Position numbers and translations under genes: made by a program. The notes beneath the pieces were generated by a model. The model was not told the DNA's origin. It ran no database searches and was given only the letters and a program-made list of their open reading frames with translations. A stretch of DNA of 64,000 bases, from positions 682,001 through 746,000 of the forward strand of contig CANMUI010000001.1 of NCBI GenBank assembly GCA_947501045.1, written 5' to 3'. Below are positions 1 to 9,300 of the stretch, piece by piece. The stretch is from an uncultured Psychrobacter sp. (GTDB lineage: Bacteria > Pseudomonadota > Gammaproteobacteria > Pseudomonadales > Moraxellaceae). Numbering within the stretch: position 1 is the first letter of the stretch; every line of letters begins with the position of its first letter.

Positions 1-69
1 ACTTTTTCACCAACTCACTTGCAACCAATTTGCTTTTGAATAATTTTGTATAGATAGTTAGGAAGCTTG

Positions 70-543
70 ATGCGTACTACTAAAGACCGTATTCGGCATG
101 CCTTGGGTTTTGAGATTATAGGCCTGCTTATTTTCGCGCCGCTGGCAAGCTTGGTGTTTGGCTACGAGCTGCACTTGATGGGTGTAGTAGCGTTAGCCGG
201 CTCTATTGTCGCTACGGTTTGGAATTATTTCTATAACCTTTTATTTGACCACGCTATGCTCAAGTGGTGCGGCGCGGTACAAAAAACCGTACCTATAAGA
301 GTGTTGCATGCGCTATTATTCGAAGGTGGGCTGCTACTACTGTTCTTGCCAGCTCTTGCGTGGTATTTGAATATTACCTTTTGGCAAGCCTTCAAAATGG
401 ACATCGCTATGGCGACGTTTTATCTGGTCTATGCTTTCGTTTTTAACTGGGTCTATGACCAAGTATTTCCTATTCCTAATAGCGTTAGAAGTGAGGGTGA
501 TCAACAGAATGATCCCTCCGTTTTAAGCGAAAAGCAACCATAA
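70..543 (+). CDS. PACE family multidrug (chlorhexidine-type) efflux transporter
   Basis: Small inner-membrane protein of 157 residues with four predicted membrane helices arranged as two bacterial-transmembrane-pair units, the hallmark of the PACE family (AceI of Acinetobacter). Members export biguanides such as chlorhexidine and, for some, polyamines, driven by protons. With the ATG at 70 as start, the glutamate in helix 1 (motif GFEIIG) is residue 15, the same position as the essential proton-coupling Glu15 of AceI. A TTG at 67 immediately before it is a poorer start; AGGAAG at 60-65 is spaced better for the ATG. The C-terminal tail is hydrophilic and Asp/Glu-rich. It stands alone, followed by a hairpin without a T-tract. 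Family assignment is confident; the natural substrate is unknown. Confidence 0.85.
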   Translation: MRTTKDRIRHALGFEIIGLLIFAPLASLVFGYELHLMGVVALAGSIVATVWNYFYNLLFDHAMLKWCGAVQKTVPIRVLHALLFEGGLLLLFLPALAWYLNITFWQAFKMDIAMATFYLVYAFVFNWVYDQVFPIPNSVRSEGDQQNDPSVLSEKQP

Positions 544-569
544 GGCGAGTCACGTTTTTACTCCCCTTA
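541..569. other. Imperfect hairpin after PACE gene
   Basis: TAAGGCGAGT pairs with ACTCCCCTTA over a 9-base loop with one mismatch. There is no following T-tract, so it may be only a weak transcription end between the PACE gene and the convergent lipoprotein gene. Confidence 0.3.
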
Positions 570-598
570 TCTGCTCGTTTGAATATTCCGCCAATAAT

Positions 599-1111
599 CT
601 ATTTTGAAGTAGCAGCGGTACTTAAATTATCAAGTAGCGCTGATATCTTACTCAGTACCTGATCGCATCCTTGGATATTATGGCGCTCTTTTAGGTAATC
701 GGTGCTGTTATAGGTCAACCAAACTCTGCCTTGGGCATCTTGGCTAATCAGCATTTTTTGCGGTAAATCAATAGCTACGCTTGGCGCGCACTGCATGAGC
801 GGCGTGCCAGCTTTTGGGTTGCCAAAGATGATCACCTCCGTTGGTGTTAATTCTAGATCTGCATTGGCAGCATTGCGCTGATGATCGACTCTAGTAAATA
901 ACGTCAACCCTTTATCTTTGATTAGCGACTCAAGCTTATCCGCTGTGTTTTTGGCTGAATGACTACTTTGTTTAGTAATCAAACCTTTTTGTGCGTAGCT
1001 TGCGCTCATAGTCTGTGCAGACGATTGAGCAGGAGCGTTTAGCGCGTTGTCGATGCTGGCACAAGATGTAGCTAGCAAAGCAAGCGCTGCAATAGAAACT
1101 ATTTTGAGCAT
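599..1111 (-). CDS. DUF302-domain lipoprotein
   Basis: A 170-residue predicted lipoprotein. The chosen ATG has an AGGTGA six bases upstream and gives a compact type II signal peptide ending LLATSC with Cys17 as the lipidated residue; the longer reading from 1165 would bury this signal. After a Ser/Ala-rich linker, residues about 50-135 match the DUF302 fold in pattern: an amphipathic helix with LIKDKGLTLF, then the strand EVIIFGNPKAGTPLM, then acidic and aromatic positions. DUF302 proteins occur in periplasm or cytoplasm and have no agreed biochemical role. No partner gene is obvious; it converges on the PACE exporter. Confidence 0.7.
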   Translation of the reverse strand: MLKIVSIAALALLATSCASIDNALNAPAQSSAQTMSASYAQKGLITKQSSHSAKNTADKLESLIKDKGLTLFTRVDHQRNAANADLELTPTEVIIFGNPKAGTPLMQCAPSVAIDLPQKMLISQDAQGRVWLTYNSTDYLKERHNIQGCDQVLSKISALLDNLSTAATSK

Positions 1112-1364
1112 AAATTCACCTATAAGCTGTTGATCGTAAAGACAGAGGATAACGTTCAATAACATTGTGCGTATAAATGAGCACTATTGCAATGTCTCTT
1201 CTGCTATTACAATTGAAGTTTGCCTATATAAAAGAAGCAGGATAAGCTAGATACTAGTATGTTGAAAGTAAACTCAATAAACCATAACTTTGCATTTAAT
1301 TGGAAACTATTCAATTCGCTAAATAAAAACCATTAAATAAAAACCTTCAAAAAAGAGAGTCATT

Positions 1365-2489
1365 ATGTCGGATAAATTTATAAAATCCAGAGCCGCTATT
1401 GCTTGGGGGCCACAGCAGCCACTGTCTATCGAAGAGGTGGATGTTATGTTGCCGCGTAAGGGTGAAGTCTTGGTTAAGATTTTAGCTAGCGGCGTTTGCC
1501 ACACTGACGCTTATACTTTGTCTGGTAAAGACCCAGAAGGCGTTTTCCCTGCGATCCTAGGTCACGAAGGCGGCGGTATCGTCGAGCAAGTGGGCGAGGG
1601 CGTGACCAGCGTGCAAGTGGGCGATCATGTTATTCCGCTTTATACCCCTGAGTGCGGCATTTGTGAATATTGTTTATCAAACAAGACTAACCTGTGTCAG
1701 CAAATTCGTGAGACGCAAGGTAAAGGCTTGATGCCAGACGGTACTACGCGCTTTTATAAAGACGGAGAGCCGATTTATCATTATATGGGCTGCTCAACTT
1801 TCTCTGAATACACAGTGTTGCCTGAGATCTCCATCGCCAAGATCGACAAAGACGCACCTTTAGAAAAAGTTTGTTTATTAGGCTGCGGCGTGACCACTGG
1901 TATCGGCGCGGTTATGAATACGGCGCAAGTCGAAGAAGGCTCTACGGTAGCGATATTTGGTTTGGGCGGTATTGGTCTTGCTGCGGTCATCGGCGCAACG
2001 ATGGCAAAAGCCAGTCGTATTATTGGTATCGATCTCAACGAAGATAAATTCGAGCTGGCTAAAAAGCTTGGCGCAACCGACTGTATCAACCCTAAAGATT
2101 ATGACAAGCCTATTCAGGAGGTCATTGTCGAGCTGACCGATGGCGGTGTGGATTATTCTTTTGAATGTATCGGTAACGTTGATGTCATGCGCTCAGCGCT
2201 TGAGTGCTGCCACAAAGGCTGGGGCGAATCTACTATTATCGGCGTTGCTGGTGCAGGCGAAGAGATCTCAACCCGTCCGTTTCAGTTGGTGACAGGTCGC
2301 GTCTGGCGCGGTTCAGCATTTGGCGGAGTCAAAGGCCGCTCAGAGCTGCCCGGCTATGTTGAGAGCTATATGGAAGGCGACTTTCCACTAGATGACTTTA
2401 TCACTCATACTATGCCTTTAGAAGATATCAATAAAGCCTTTGAATTAATGGATAAGGGTGAGAGTATTCGTTCAGTGATTCATTATTAA
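1365..2489 (+). CDS. frmA: S-(hydroxymethyl)glutathione dehydrogenase / class III alcohol dehydrogenase
   Basis: Cytosolic zinc- and NAD-dependent enzyme of 374 residues, full length for class III ADH. It oxidises the glutathione-formaldehyde adduct to S-formylglutathione and can also reduce S-nitrosoglutathione. The catalytic zinc motif GVCHTDAYTLSG with GHEGGG, the structural-zinc cluster (four cysteines in CGICEYCLSNKTNLC), and the Rossmann motif GLGGIGLAAV are all visible. The gene is monocistronic, with a strong terminator 36 bases after its stop. Neither an frmR repressor nor an frmB esterase (S-formylglutathione hydrolase) lies beside it, so the second step must be encoded elsewhere. 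Often named adhC in related genera. Confidence 0.96.
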   Translation: MSDKFIKSRAAIAWGPQQPLSIEEVDVMLPRKGEVLVKILASGVCHTDAYTLSGKDPEGVFPAILGHEGGGIVEQVGEGVTSVQVGDHVIPLYTPECGICEYCLSNKTNLCQQIRETQGKGLMPDGTTRFYKDGEPIYHYMGCSTFSEYTVLPEISIAKIDKDAPLEKVCLLGCGVTTGIGAVMNTAQVEEGSTVAIFGLGGIGLAAVIGATMAKASRIIGIDLNEDKFELAKKLGATDCINPKDYDKPIQEVIVELTDGGVDYSFECIGNVDVMRSALECCHKGWGESTIIGVAGAGEEISTRPFQLVTGRVWRGSAFGGVKGRSELPGYVESYMEGDFPLDDFITHTMPLEDINKAFELMDKGESIRSVIHY

Positions 2490-2524
2490 ACCTTAAAGGT
2501 TTTAAAACGATAAAATCAAAACCA

Positions 2525-2560
2525 TAAAAAGCTGCTCCTATAAAAGGGGTAGCTTTTTTT
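2525..2560 (+). terminator. Rho-independent terminator after frmA
   Basis: AAAAAGCTGCTCC pairs with GGGGTAGCTTTTTT around a short loop (TATAAAA) and ends in a run of seven T. It lies directly after frmA. Confidence 0.85.
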
Positions 2561-2586
2561 ATTAGTCTTGTGTAGAGATATAAAGG

Positions 2587-2640
2587 TGGGTTACGTCTTA
2601 CCGTCATTCTCTATAAGAGTTTGGTAGAACTAACCCACGC
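2587..2640. repeat. REP-like inverted repeat (GTGGGTTA...TAACCCAC)
   Basis: GTGGGTTA at 2587 is matched by TAACCCAC at about 2631, with a second pairing in between. A related GGTGGG...CCCACC element occurs at 31813-31835. Both lie in non-coding DNA after a gene end, which is typical of dispersed intergenic palindromes. Confidence 0.4.
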
Positions 2641-2748
2641 TACTCACTTTGCTAAGTCTTAGTAGGTTGGCGTAGAGCTTGCGACACCCAGCGATTTTGA
2701 GTTAATAATTTGAATCAATAATATATTAAGTCTCTTATACAATTAACC

Positions 2749-3396
2749 CTACATATTTGCCAATTGCTCTAAAATGCGCTTAAAATTATCAACCCCTTGC
2801 GCGCCGCTAACCAGATGACGCTCATTAAAAATAATAGCGGGCACACTTTGAATGCCTTGCTGTTGCCAGTGTTGCTCCTCTTCTCGTACGTCCTTAGCAA
2901 AGCGCTGATCTTCTAGCACCGCTAGCGCCTCACTACGATCTAAGCCAATCTCCGAAGCGATATCAGCAAGGACTTCTTTATTGGAGATATTGCGGCCATC
3001 GGTAAAGTGCGCGGTAAATAACGCTTGCTTTAAATCGTGCCTTTGTCCTTGCTGATCCGCCCAGTGTAGTAGCTGGTGCAAATTGAAGGTATTGTGCATG
3101 CGTGTATCATCATTAAAGTTAAACTCAAAGCCAACCTCTCTGCCAGCTTCTATCATTCTTGCGCGGCTGGCGTCAGACTCTTGTGTGCTGGAGCCATACT
3201 TCTCCATAATATGCTCGCGCAGATTTTGCCCCTCGCTTGGCATGTTGGGATTGAGCTCGAACGGATGCCAGTGGATATCAAACTCAGTATTGGTTTGTTC
3301 AAGTGCTTTTGCTAGCTGTTTATAGCCAACGACGCACCAAGGACAAACGACGTCTGAAACAATATCTATGCGTAATGGTTTCTTTGAATTACTCAT
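2749..3396 (-). CDS. DsbA-family oxidoreductase (FrnE-like)
   Basis: Cytoplasmic thioredoxin-fold protein of 215 residues with no signal peptide. It begins with a beta strand leading to VVCPWC, the CXXC active site (CPWC), followed by a helical insertion with FELNPNMPSEG and a C-terminal element GIQSVPAIIFNER carrying the cis-proline. This layout is that of the DsbA-like FrnE group (also annotated 2-hydroxychromene-2-carboxylate isomerase/DsbA domain), which act as thiol-disulfide isomerases in oxidative stress in Deinococcus. The gene is single; a GGAGCTAAC just upstream is the ribosome site. Family confident, substrate unknown. Confidence 0.85.
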   Translation of the reverse strand: MSNSKKPLRIDIVSDVVCPWCVVGYKQLAKALEQTNTEFDIHWHPFELNPNMPSEGQNLREHIMEKYGSSTQESDASRARMIEAGREVGFEFNFNDDTRMHNTFNLHQLLHWADQQGQRHDLKQALFTAHFTDGRNISNKEVLADIASEIGLDRSEALAVLEDQRFAKDVREEEQHWQQQGIQSVPAIIFNERHLVSGAQGVDNFKRILEQLANM

Positions 3397-3668
3397 GTTA
3401 GCTCCTTAATTTTATTTACTGACTGCTATTGATAACACGATACTGGCATTATTTCAGTTGAGCTTAGTAAGCATACAACTGTGTTTACTTAAACTCACAA
3501 AATTAATAATCTGATAAAAACAATATCAGCATATACAGATTGTAATTGAAAGGGTAAGTACCAAGAAACAAAAGCGCTTATAGTTGTGTCCGCTCTAGCT
3601 TCTATAATCTGTGCAACTTATAAGCTTTATAATTTGTTATAAAGATCATACTAATTTTGGAGTAACTA

Positions 3669-4325
3669 ATGAAAAATTTAACTGAAGTTATGGAAAATCG
3701 CTATAGCGTCAAAGATTATGACCCTAGCAAAAAGATCTCAGCAGAGGACTTACAAAATCTAAAAGATGTACTGCGTCTCAGCCCTTCAGCAACTAATATT
3801 CAACCTTGGCATTTTATAATCGCTGAAGATGATAAGGCCAAAGCTCGAATCGCCAAAGCTACTGATGAGCATCATGAGGCCAACTCTGCAAAAATCAAAA
3901 AGTGCTCACACGTTATCGTGTTTTGTAGTCGCGCTTATGCCGCTGATGACTACTTGCAACAGCTGTTAGAAAAAGAAGACGCTGATGGGCGTTTTACTGA
4001 GCCTAAGCGCAAACAGGAGATGGACAATAAACGCAAAAAGTCAGTAAACAACCACCGGTTTAGTACGAAAGATGAGCCATATTGGTTGGCTGAGCAGGTT
4101 TATATCACTATGGGGGCTTTGCTGCTTGGGGCTGCCATGCTCGAGATTGACGCTACGCCAATGGAAGGGGCTGATTTTGCGGTCATTGATGAGGAATTTG
4201 ATCTACATAGTAAAGGTCTAACAGCAGTAGGCATCGTGTGTCTTGGCTATAGTAGTGGTGAGGGTTATAATATAGACTTGCCTAAATCACGCTTAAGCGC
4301 AGAGATGGTCTTTACAGAACTGTAA
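3669..4325 (+). CDS. NAD(P)H nitroreductase (NfsB-like)
   Basis: FMN-binding nitroreductase-fold enzyme of 218 residues, the normal length for the NfsB group. The N-terminal FMN-binding segment ENRYSVKDYDP, the substrate/dimer segment LSPSATNIQPWHF and the C-terminal VGIVCLGY strand-turn are all present. Such enzymes reduce nitroaromatics, quinones or dihydropteridine with NAD(P)H in the cytosol. A GGAGTAACTA lies ahead of the ATG. It is monocistronic and unlinked to an obvious regulator. Exact physiological substrate cannot be deduced. Confidence 0.88.
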   Translation: MKNLTEVMENRYSVKDYDPSKKISAEDLQNLKDVLRLSPSATNIQPWHFIIAEDDKAKARIAKATDEHHEANSAKIKKCSHVIVFCSRAYAADDYLQQLLEKEDADGRFTEPKRKQEMDNKRKKSVNNHRFSTKDEPYWLAEQVYITMGALLLGAAMLEIDATPMEGADFAVIDEEFDLHSKGLTAVGIVCLGYSSGEGYNIDLPKSRLSAEMVFTEL

Positions 4326-4455
4326 TCACTTTTAGCGTTTTAAAAAATACCATGTCAAAGAGATAATCGCTTCAAAATATAGGTTTTGCAGCTCTCATTC
4401 ATCTGGTTTAATTACAGCGTAAGATATCATGCGCCCTAGTAGGAGATAACCTATT

Positions 4456-4791
4456 ATGATTTGGCTAAAAATGCTTATTGGGGCGTTAGTAGTATTGATA
4501 ATTCAGTTGTTTGCGCAAAGCCGATTCTTCTATTTGGCGGCGCTTGCACCCTTATTTCCAACGTTTACTTTGATCAGTCACTTTTTGGTAAGTACTCAGC
4601 GTAGTGCTGCTGATTTCAAAGTGGCGCTAATATTTAGTATGTTAGGCGTTGTACCGCATCTTATTTATACGCTAATAGTTTTTTTTAGCTTCAGTCATCT
4701 CGGTTTATACAAGGCGTTATTATTAGGAGCACTAGGTTGGTTATTGGCTGCGGCTGTTTTAGTCATGACATGGCAACATTTACAAATATAA
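4456..4791 (+). CDS. glpM: GlpM-family inner-membrane protein
   Basis: A 111-residue protein with four predicted membrane helices. Its pattern follows E. coli GlpM closely: N-terminal GALVVLIIQLFAQSRFFYLAALAPLFPTF-like run, then ISHFLVSTQRSA, then IFSMLGVVPHLIYT and a final helix with LGWLLAAAVLVMTW. GlpM is known from Pseudomonas, where mutants affect alginate production, but its biochemical role is not established. TAGGAG lies about ten bases before the ATG. No neighbouring glp genes are present. Note that the quoted family resemblance is from memory, not from an alignment. Confidence 0.75.
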   Translation: MIWLKMLIGALVVLIIQLFAQSRFFYLAALAPLFPTFTLISHFLVSTQRSAADFKVALIFSMLGVVPHLIYTLIVFFSFSHLGLYKALLLGALGWLLAAAVLVMTWQHLQI

Positions 4792-4804
4792 CGATGAAAA
4801 ATCG

Positions 4805-5044
4805 CTAAGCGCTTTTTTTATTGCTTAATCGATCGAACCAAGCATCACTATATACCCTCGTAACGGAATCAAAGCTTACATACACTTTGTCATTATTTAC
4901 CGTTGCATACCAGTGCTCATCATTGTAGCCAGTAAGCAGCTGAAAATACTTATCGTTAACAAAATCGCCTACCACATAAGTGTTACCTGCCGAATAAAAA
5001 GTATTGCCAGCCGTACACAGTAATTTATCGCCAGGATTTATCAT
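4805..5044 (-). CDS. Small hypothetical protein (79 aa)
   Basis: I do not recognise this protein. It is soluble, has no signal peptide or membrane helix, and contains repeated short beta-type segments with aromatic residues (GNTFYSAGNTYVVGDF, YFQLLTGYNDEHWYATV), suggesting a small all-beta fold, perhaps SH3-like. A good AAGGAG lies eight bases before the ATG, which supports translation. It sits convergent to glpM with only a few bases between the stop codons. A phage or plasmid origin is possible for proteins of this type but nothing nearby supports it. Confidence 0.55.
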   Translation of the reverse strand: MINPGDKLLCTAGNTFYSAGNTYVVGDFVNDKYFQLLTGYNDEHWYATVNNDKVYVSFDSVTRVYSDAWFDRLSNKKSA

Positions 5045-5369
5045 ACTTTCTCACTCCTTATATTCGTTAAAAGTAATATAGATATATAAGTTTATCCGAA
5101 TATAATCACGAACACAATAAAGACAGTTTTCATAAAGTTTCTATTTTAGATTTATCAAGCCAAACTGATTGTAGTATCTATATATTTATCAGAGTGTTAA
5201 AGAATCTGAGTGAGTATTGTAGGCGAACAGTAGGTAACAATTTGTGTTAATTTTTACCTTTAGTTCTATTATTGGTTGCACAATTATTGCTGTAGTCGTG
5301 TAGAGTTTTTGCCTGACTACTATATTTTTCTATCTAAAGTGTCTAACTGTAATATATAAGGATACAATT
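5045..5369. other. Intergenic region, no gene seen
   Basis: An AT-rich 325-base gap between divergent promoters of the 79-residue protein and the rhodanese gene. Both genes start from it, so it must hold two promoters; I see no clear palindrome or consensus operator. Confidence 0.4.
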
Positions 5370-5744
5370 ATGAGAACAGGTCATGACTTAGTAGGCGTAG
5401 CAAAAGCGCAAATTACGGAGATTGCACAGCCGCAAGCGCAAGCGGCTTGTGACAAAGCAGATTTGATTATCGATGTCAGAGAACCTGAGGAATATGCGGC
5501 TGGTCATATCGAAGGGGCGCTATTGGTGCCGCGTGGTATTTTAGAATTTAAAATTAATGAGCTAACCGCTAATAAAGGCGCTGACACCGACATGGTAATT
5601 TATTGCCAAGTAGGGGGACGCTCAGCGTTGGCGGCACAGACGCTACAAACCCTTGGTTATAAAAATGTCGTCTCTTTAGTGGATGGCTATGAGGGCTGGG
5701 CTGAGGCTGGCATGCCAGTGGTAAAGGAAGCTAATAAAAGTTAG
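5370..5744 (+). CDS. Single-domain rhodanese-like sulfurtransferase
   Basis: A 124-residue cytosolic protein that is almost entirely one rhodanese domain. It shows the entry motif IDVREPEEYAAGHIEGALLVPRG, the active-site loop CQVGGRSA with Cys79 as the persulfide-carrying residue, and the closing LVDGYEGW...GMPV. The six-residue loop size fits sulfurtransferases rather than arsenate reductase or Cdc25 phosphatases. A 30-residue N-terminal extension precedes the domain. TAAGGA sits nine bases ahead of the ATG. No sulfur-pathway partner lies adjacent, so the acceptor is unknown. Confidence 0.88.
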   Translation: MRTGHDLVGVAKAQITEIAQPQAQAACDKADLIIDVREPEEYAAGHIEGALLVPRGILEFKINELTANKGADTDMVIYCQVGGRSALAAQTLQTLGYKNVVSLVDGYEGWAEAGMPVVKEANKS

Positions 5745-5763
5745 TGTCTTTAATAAAATCAAT

Positions 5764-5791
5764 AAAAAAAGCAAGACATTAAATGCCTTGC
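5764..5791 (-). terminator. Terminator between rhodanese and BamE-like genes
   Basis: GCAAGACATT pairs with AATGCCTTGC with one mismatch and, read on the minus strand, is followed by seven T. It therefore ends transcription of the BamE-like lipoprotein gene and probably of the long adhesin message; it may also slow plus-strand transcription from the rhodanese gene. Confidence 0.75.
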
Positions 5792-5833
5792 TCTTTAGTT
5801 ATAAATACAGCCTGACTTATTTATAGAGCTAAG

Positions 5834-6271
5834 CTAGCTAGCATACTTAGCGCAAGACGCCGGCTGCCAATAAAGCTGGGTGGCATAAAACTCGCCGCCG
5901 CGCAGTCGACCTTCGTAATTATTGTCAAAGATAATTTTAAATTGGCAAGTCTCTAAGTTATCGTTAGCATCATAAAACTTGAGCATATAATCCCACTCAC
6001 GAGCATTAAAGCCTTCTTTAAAATGCGGGGTGCCAATGGCTTGATAGATCTCATCTTTGCTACTGCCGACTTTTATTTTAGCGATGTCATTTTTATCTAC
6101 TATTTTGCCTGACTTTTGCCACGCGCCAGCTTGCTCAGGAAAGACTAGGTTGTCAGCATTAACAGCGCCATGATTAGCCCCGGGGCTGACATACCAACTA
6201 CAGCCAGTAGCGGTAAGGACAAGAGTGGCGGCTAGTAAATTTACTGTGCGGCGATATCCAAATAATTTCAT
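5834..6271 (-). CDS. SmpA/OmlA (BamE-like) lipoprotein downstream of the adhesin, TpgA-like
   Basis: Predicted lipoprotein of 145 residues; the signal peptide ends LTATGC with Cys24 as the lipid anchor. Residues about 60-135 carry the SmpA/OmlA (BamE) fold pattern: KIKVGSSKDEIYQAIGTPHFKEGFNAREWDYM followed by beta strands ending in a conserved Cys. It lies about 100 bases downstream of the trimeric autotransporter on the same strand, with the shared terminator after it, so co-transcription is likely. In Acinetobacter Tol 5 the adhesin AtaA forms an operon with tpgA, whose product has a SmpA/OmlA domain plus an OmpA_C peptidoglycan-binding domain. Here only the first domain is present and a lipid anchor is predicted. 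A genuine BamE is less likely given this position. Confidence 0.75.
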   Translation of the reverse strand: MKLFGYRRTVNLLAATLVLTATGCSWYVSPGANHGAVNADNLVFPEQAGAWQKSGKIVDKNDIAKIKVGSSKDEIYQAIGTPHFKEGFNAREWDYMLKFYDANDNLETCQFKIIFDNNYEGRLRGGEFYATQLYWQPASCAKYAS

Positions 6272-6372
6272 TATTTATTCCTTGTTATGCTTTTAGGTCA
6301 GCGGCTAACGCCTGCATTCGTCCAAAATAATGTGTTCGAATGCAGGCGCTGCTACAAATAGTTAGCGTTGAT

Positions 6373-9300
6373 TTAGAAATGAAAGCCTGCACCGATAGCG
6401 CCGCCAGCATTGCCTTGCGTATCTGCGGTGCCATTGGCCTTGATTACCCAACGACCGTTGTCAGATACTTTTGAGACCCCAACCGCTACCGCACTTTCGC
6501 CATTGTATGAGGCAATACCGCCGCCGACCATTGACTTGCCTGGAATGTAGGCTTGTGGTAATGAAGACATCGCCATGGCCGCCGATATACCAGCGTTAGC
6601 CTCATCTTCGACCTCGTTGATCTTATAACCTAGCGCGCTAACATTATCGTTGAGTCTTCTATCAAGGGCGCTTAATTGACCAAAGTTAACCGCATCGTTG
6701 ACTTCGACGCCATCGGCAACGCCGGTAACGACTTGATTGCCGGCATTGATACCATTGGTGGTCATACTGGGACCATCTTGGATAGTCACGCCACTATTAT
6801 TAACAGTAGTATTACCAGTGGTAATGCTCGCAGCGCTCACGGTATCGACATTGATATTGCCGTTTAAATCGAACTGAATGCCACTATCACTAGCGGTGGT
6901 GGTAATATTGTCACTACCCACAAAGCTTATCGCGCTATTGTCACCTATCGGCTGGTTAATAGTCGCGCCGCTATCGGCACTAAAGTTTAGCCCCGCATTT
7001 AGCCTACCCGTATTGTCCTGAATATCACTGCTGTTGCTGGCGATATTAGCGGTATTATTACTGACCGCAGCGTTAGTGCTGGCATTGTTTTGCTGGATGG
7101 AGGAGATCGCACCGTCAATGGTGCTTGCGCCGGTGCCGCCGATATTGGTTGCCGTAATAACGCCGCCAGTGTTGGTCGCATTACCACCGATAACTCCGGC
7201 AATAGAGTCTGCTGTGTCATTGAGCTGACCACCGTTAATAGCATCTCTGCTGCCCGGTGCAACATTGCCGTTTTGTACGTTGGTGATGAGGCTACCCTCT
7301 GCACCGCCGCCCAAAGTGATCTGGTTTTGATTCACCGAGCCATCAGCATCTCTATCATACTGCACAGCGGCATCATTGAGCTGTCCTGTCTGCGTGTTCA
7401 CGGCTGTTAGCGCGTCTTGTACGGTATTGTACTGATTGCCGCCCACATTTAGATTGGCATTGATTTGCCCATTATCAGCGACTGTCGTGTTACCGCCCAG
7501 TACGGAGCCAAGCTGACCCACGTTCAGCGCATCGGTGTTTGCTGTACCGGCAGCTACCCCTGCGATTTGACGATTGCCTTCGGTGCCTGCGACGTTGATG
7601 GACGTACCACCGGTTGCTGCGCCTATAGTAATCACGTTTTGGTTGCCTGCTTGCTGTACTAGTCCGATATTACCGGTCACCAAATTGCTTAGAGTCGTGT
7701 CAACCGCTCTTAGCTGAGCGACGTTAACGGCATCAGAGTCTGCTGTACCAGCAGCAACACCAGTGACTTGTCGATATACATCATTATCAGCATCGCCTAC
7801 CGCTACGGCACCTGTGCTACTAGTAGTAGCCAAAATAGCGTCATTAGCATTACTGGTATCTGCTCGATAACCTGTAATGCCAGCACCGGTAGTAGCCGCT
7901 GAGCCGGTACCGAGTACTACTGAACCGTCGACGCTTTGGGTGACATTGTTACCCAGTACAAAGGTATCGCTGCTATCAATAGTATTATTATTACCTACTG
8001 AATAGCTATTATCACCGTTGATTATCGTTGGGTCACCAAAGGCTCCTGAGTTGTTACCATTGACGGTATTTCGAGTACCTACACTGATAGACTGATTACC
8101 GTTGGCTTGAGAGCCGTTACCGATAGCGATGGATGAGGCACCGCCAACTTGTGAGTCTTTACCGATGACTACCGCGTTAGTCGCGTTATCTGAGGCCAGA
8201 GTGTTGTGCCCTAGGGCAATAGTGCTAGTCGCATCAGCTGCAACAATAGCGTTGACACCGATAGCGGTAGAATTGTCAGCACCCGCACTTGAGTCATTGG
8301 TGTTGCCTAAATTATTTGTAGTATCAACTGCGTTGGTATGGGCAAACTTGACCCCTTCGGTATTCATTTTTTGTACGGTTTCACCAATCGTTAAGCGGTC
8401 TGTAGCTTTTTGTCCTGACTTATTATAGGTTAAGAATAAAGAGTCCAAATTATCGTTATTCACAGCGATGTTAGTAACCTGCTCAGCGACATTAACAGTA
8501 ACTTCATCGCCATTTTGATTAAATACCTTGATATTAGTAGCGCTATCCAGCTGGCCTCTGTTCACCGCGTCAGCAGCATTGATACCATTGGCAATATTGG
8601 TCAAGCGTGTGCCACCACTGACAACCACGTTATTACCATTCTCATCTGTACCGATGATAGCTGGAGTACCAGCAAAACTAACGTTATCGTAGTTTACCGT
8701 GTCATCAGTATTGCGATCATACTGAACGCCGCCTGCGGCTATATTGCCAGTAATAGCATCTAGTTGACCTTTATTGACAGCATCTGTAGATAATGTGCCC
8801 GCTTCTAGATTACTAATTTTTGTGCTACTAGCGTTAATACCTGTAGCGCTAACGCTGGGCCCTGTTGCTCCTGCGCTGTTATTAAAGCTTAAACCAGTTT
8901 GGTTAACGATGACGCTGTTGCCAGCATTGTCATTAATTGTAAAGCCGTTTGCACTATAATTGCTGGTATTGCTGCCATCAGTTACTGTATTGCCAGCACT
9001 GCTCAATGTGGTCACGTTTGCGCCATCATTAATCGTCACGCCGCTATTATTAGTTACGGTATTGCCAGTGGTTAAACTGTCGAGGACGAGATTATTTGCC
9101 GTGGCGACTTGATAGTTGGTAGAGCCATCAGCATTAGTAGTAGTAGCGATGACAATGTTATCGCCTTCGCTCACCGTGCTCTTGGCTTTGATCGCTGTGT
9201 CATTAACAGATGCAATCGCCCCGTCAATGTTGTCAACACCAGTACCACCAATATTGGTCACCGTAATGACGCCGCCAGTATTGACTGCGTTGCCACCAAC

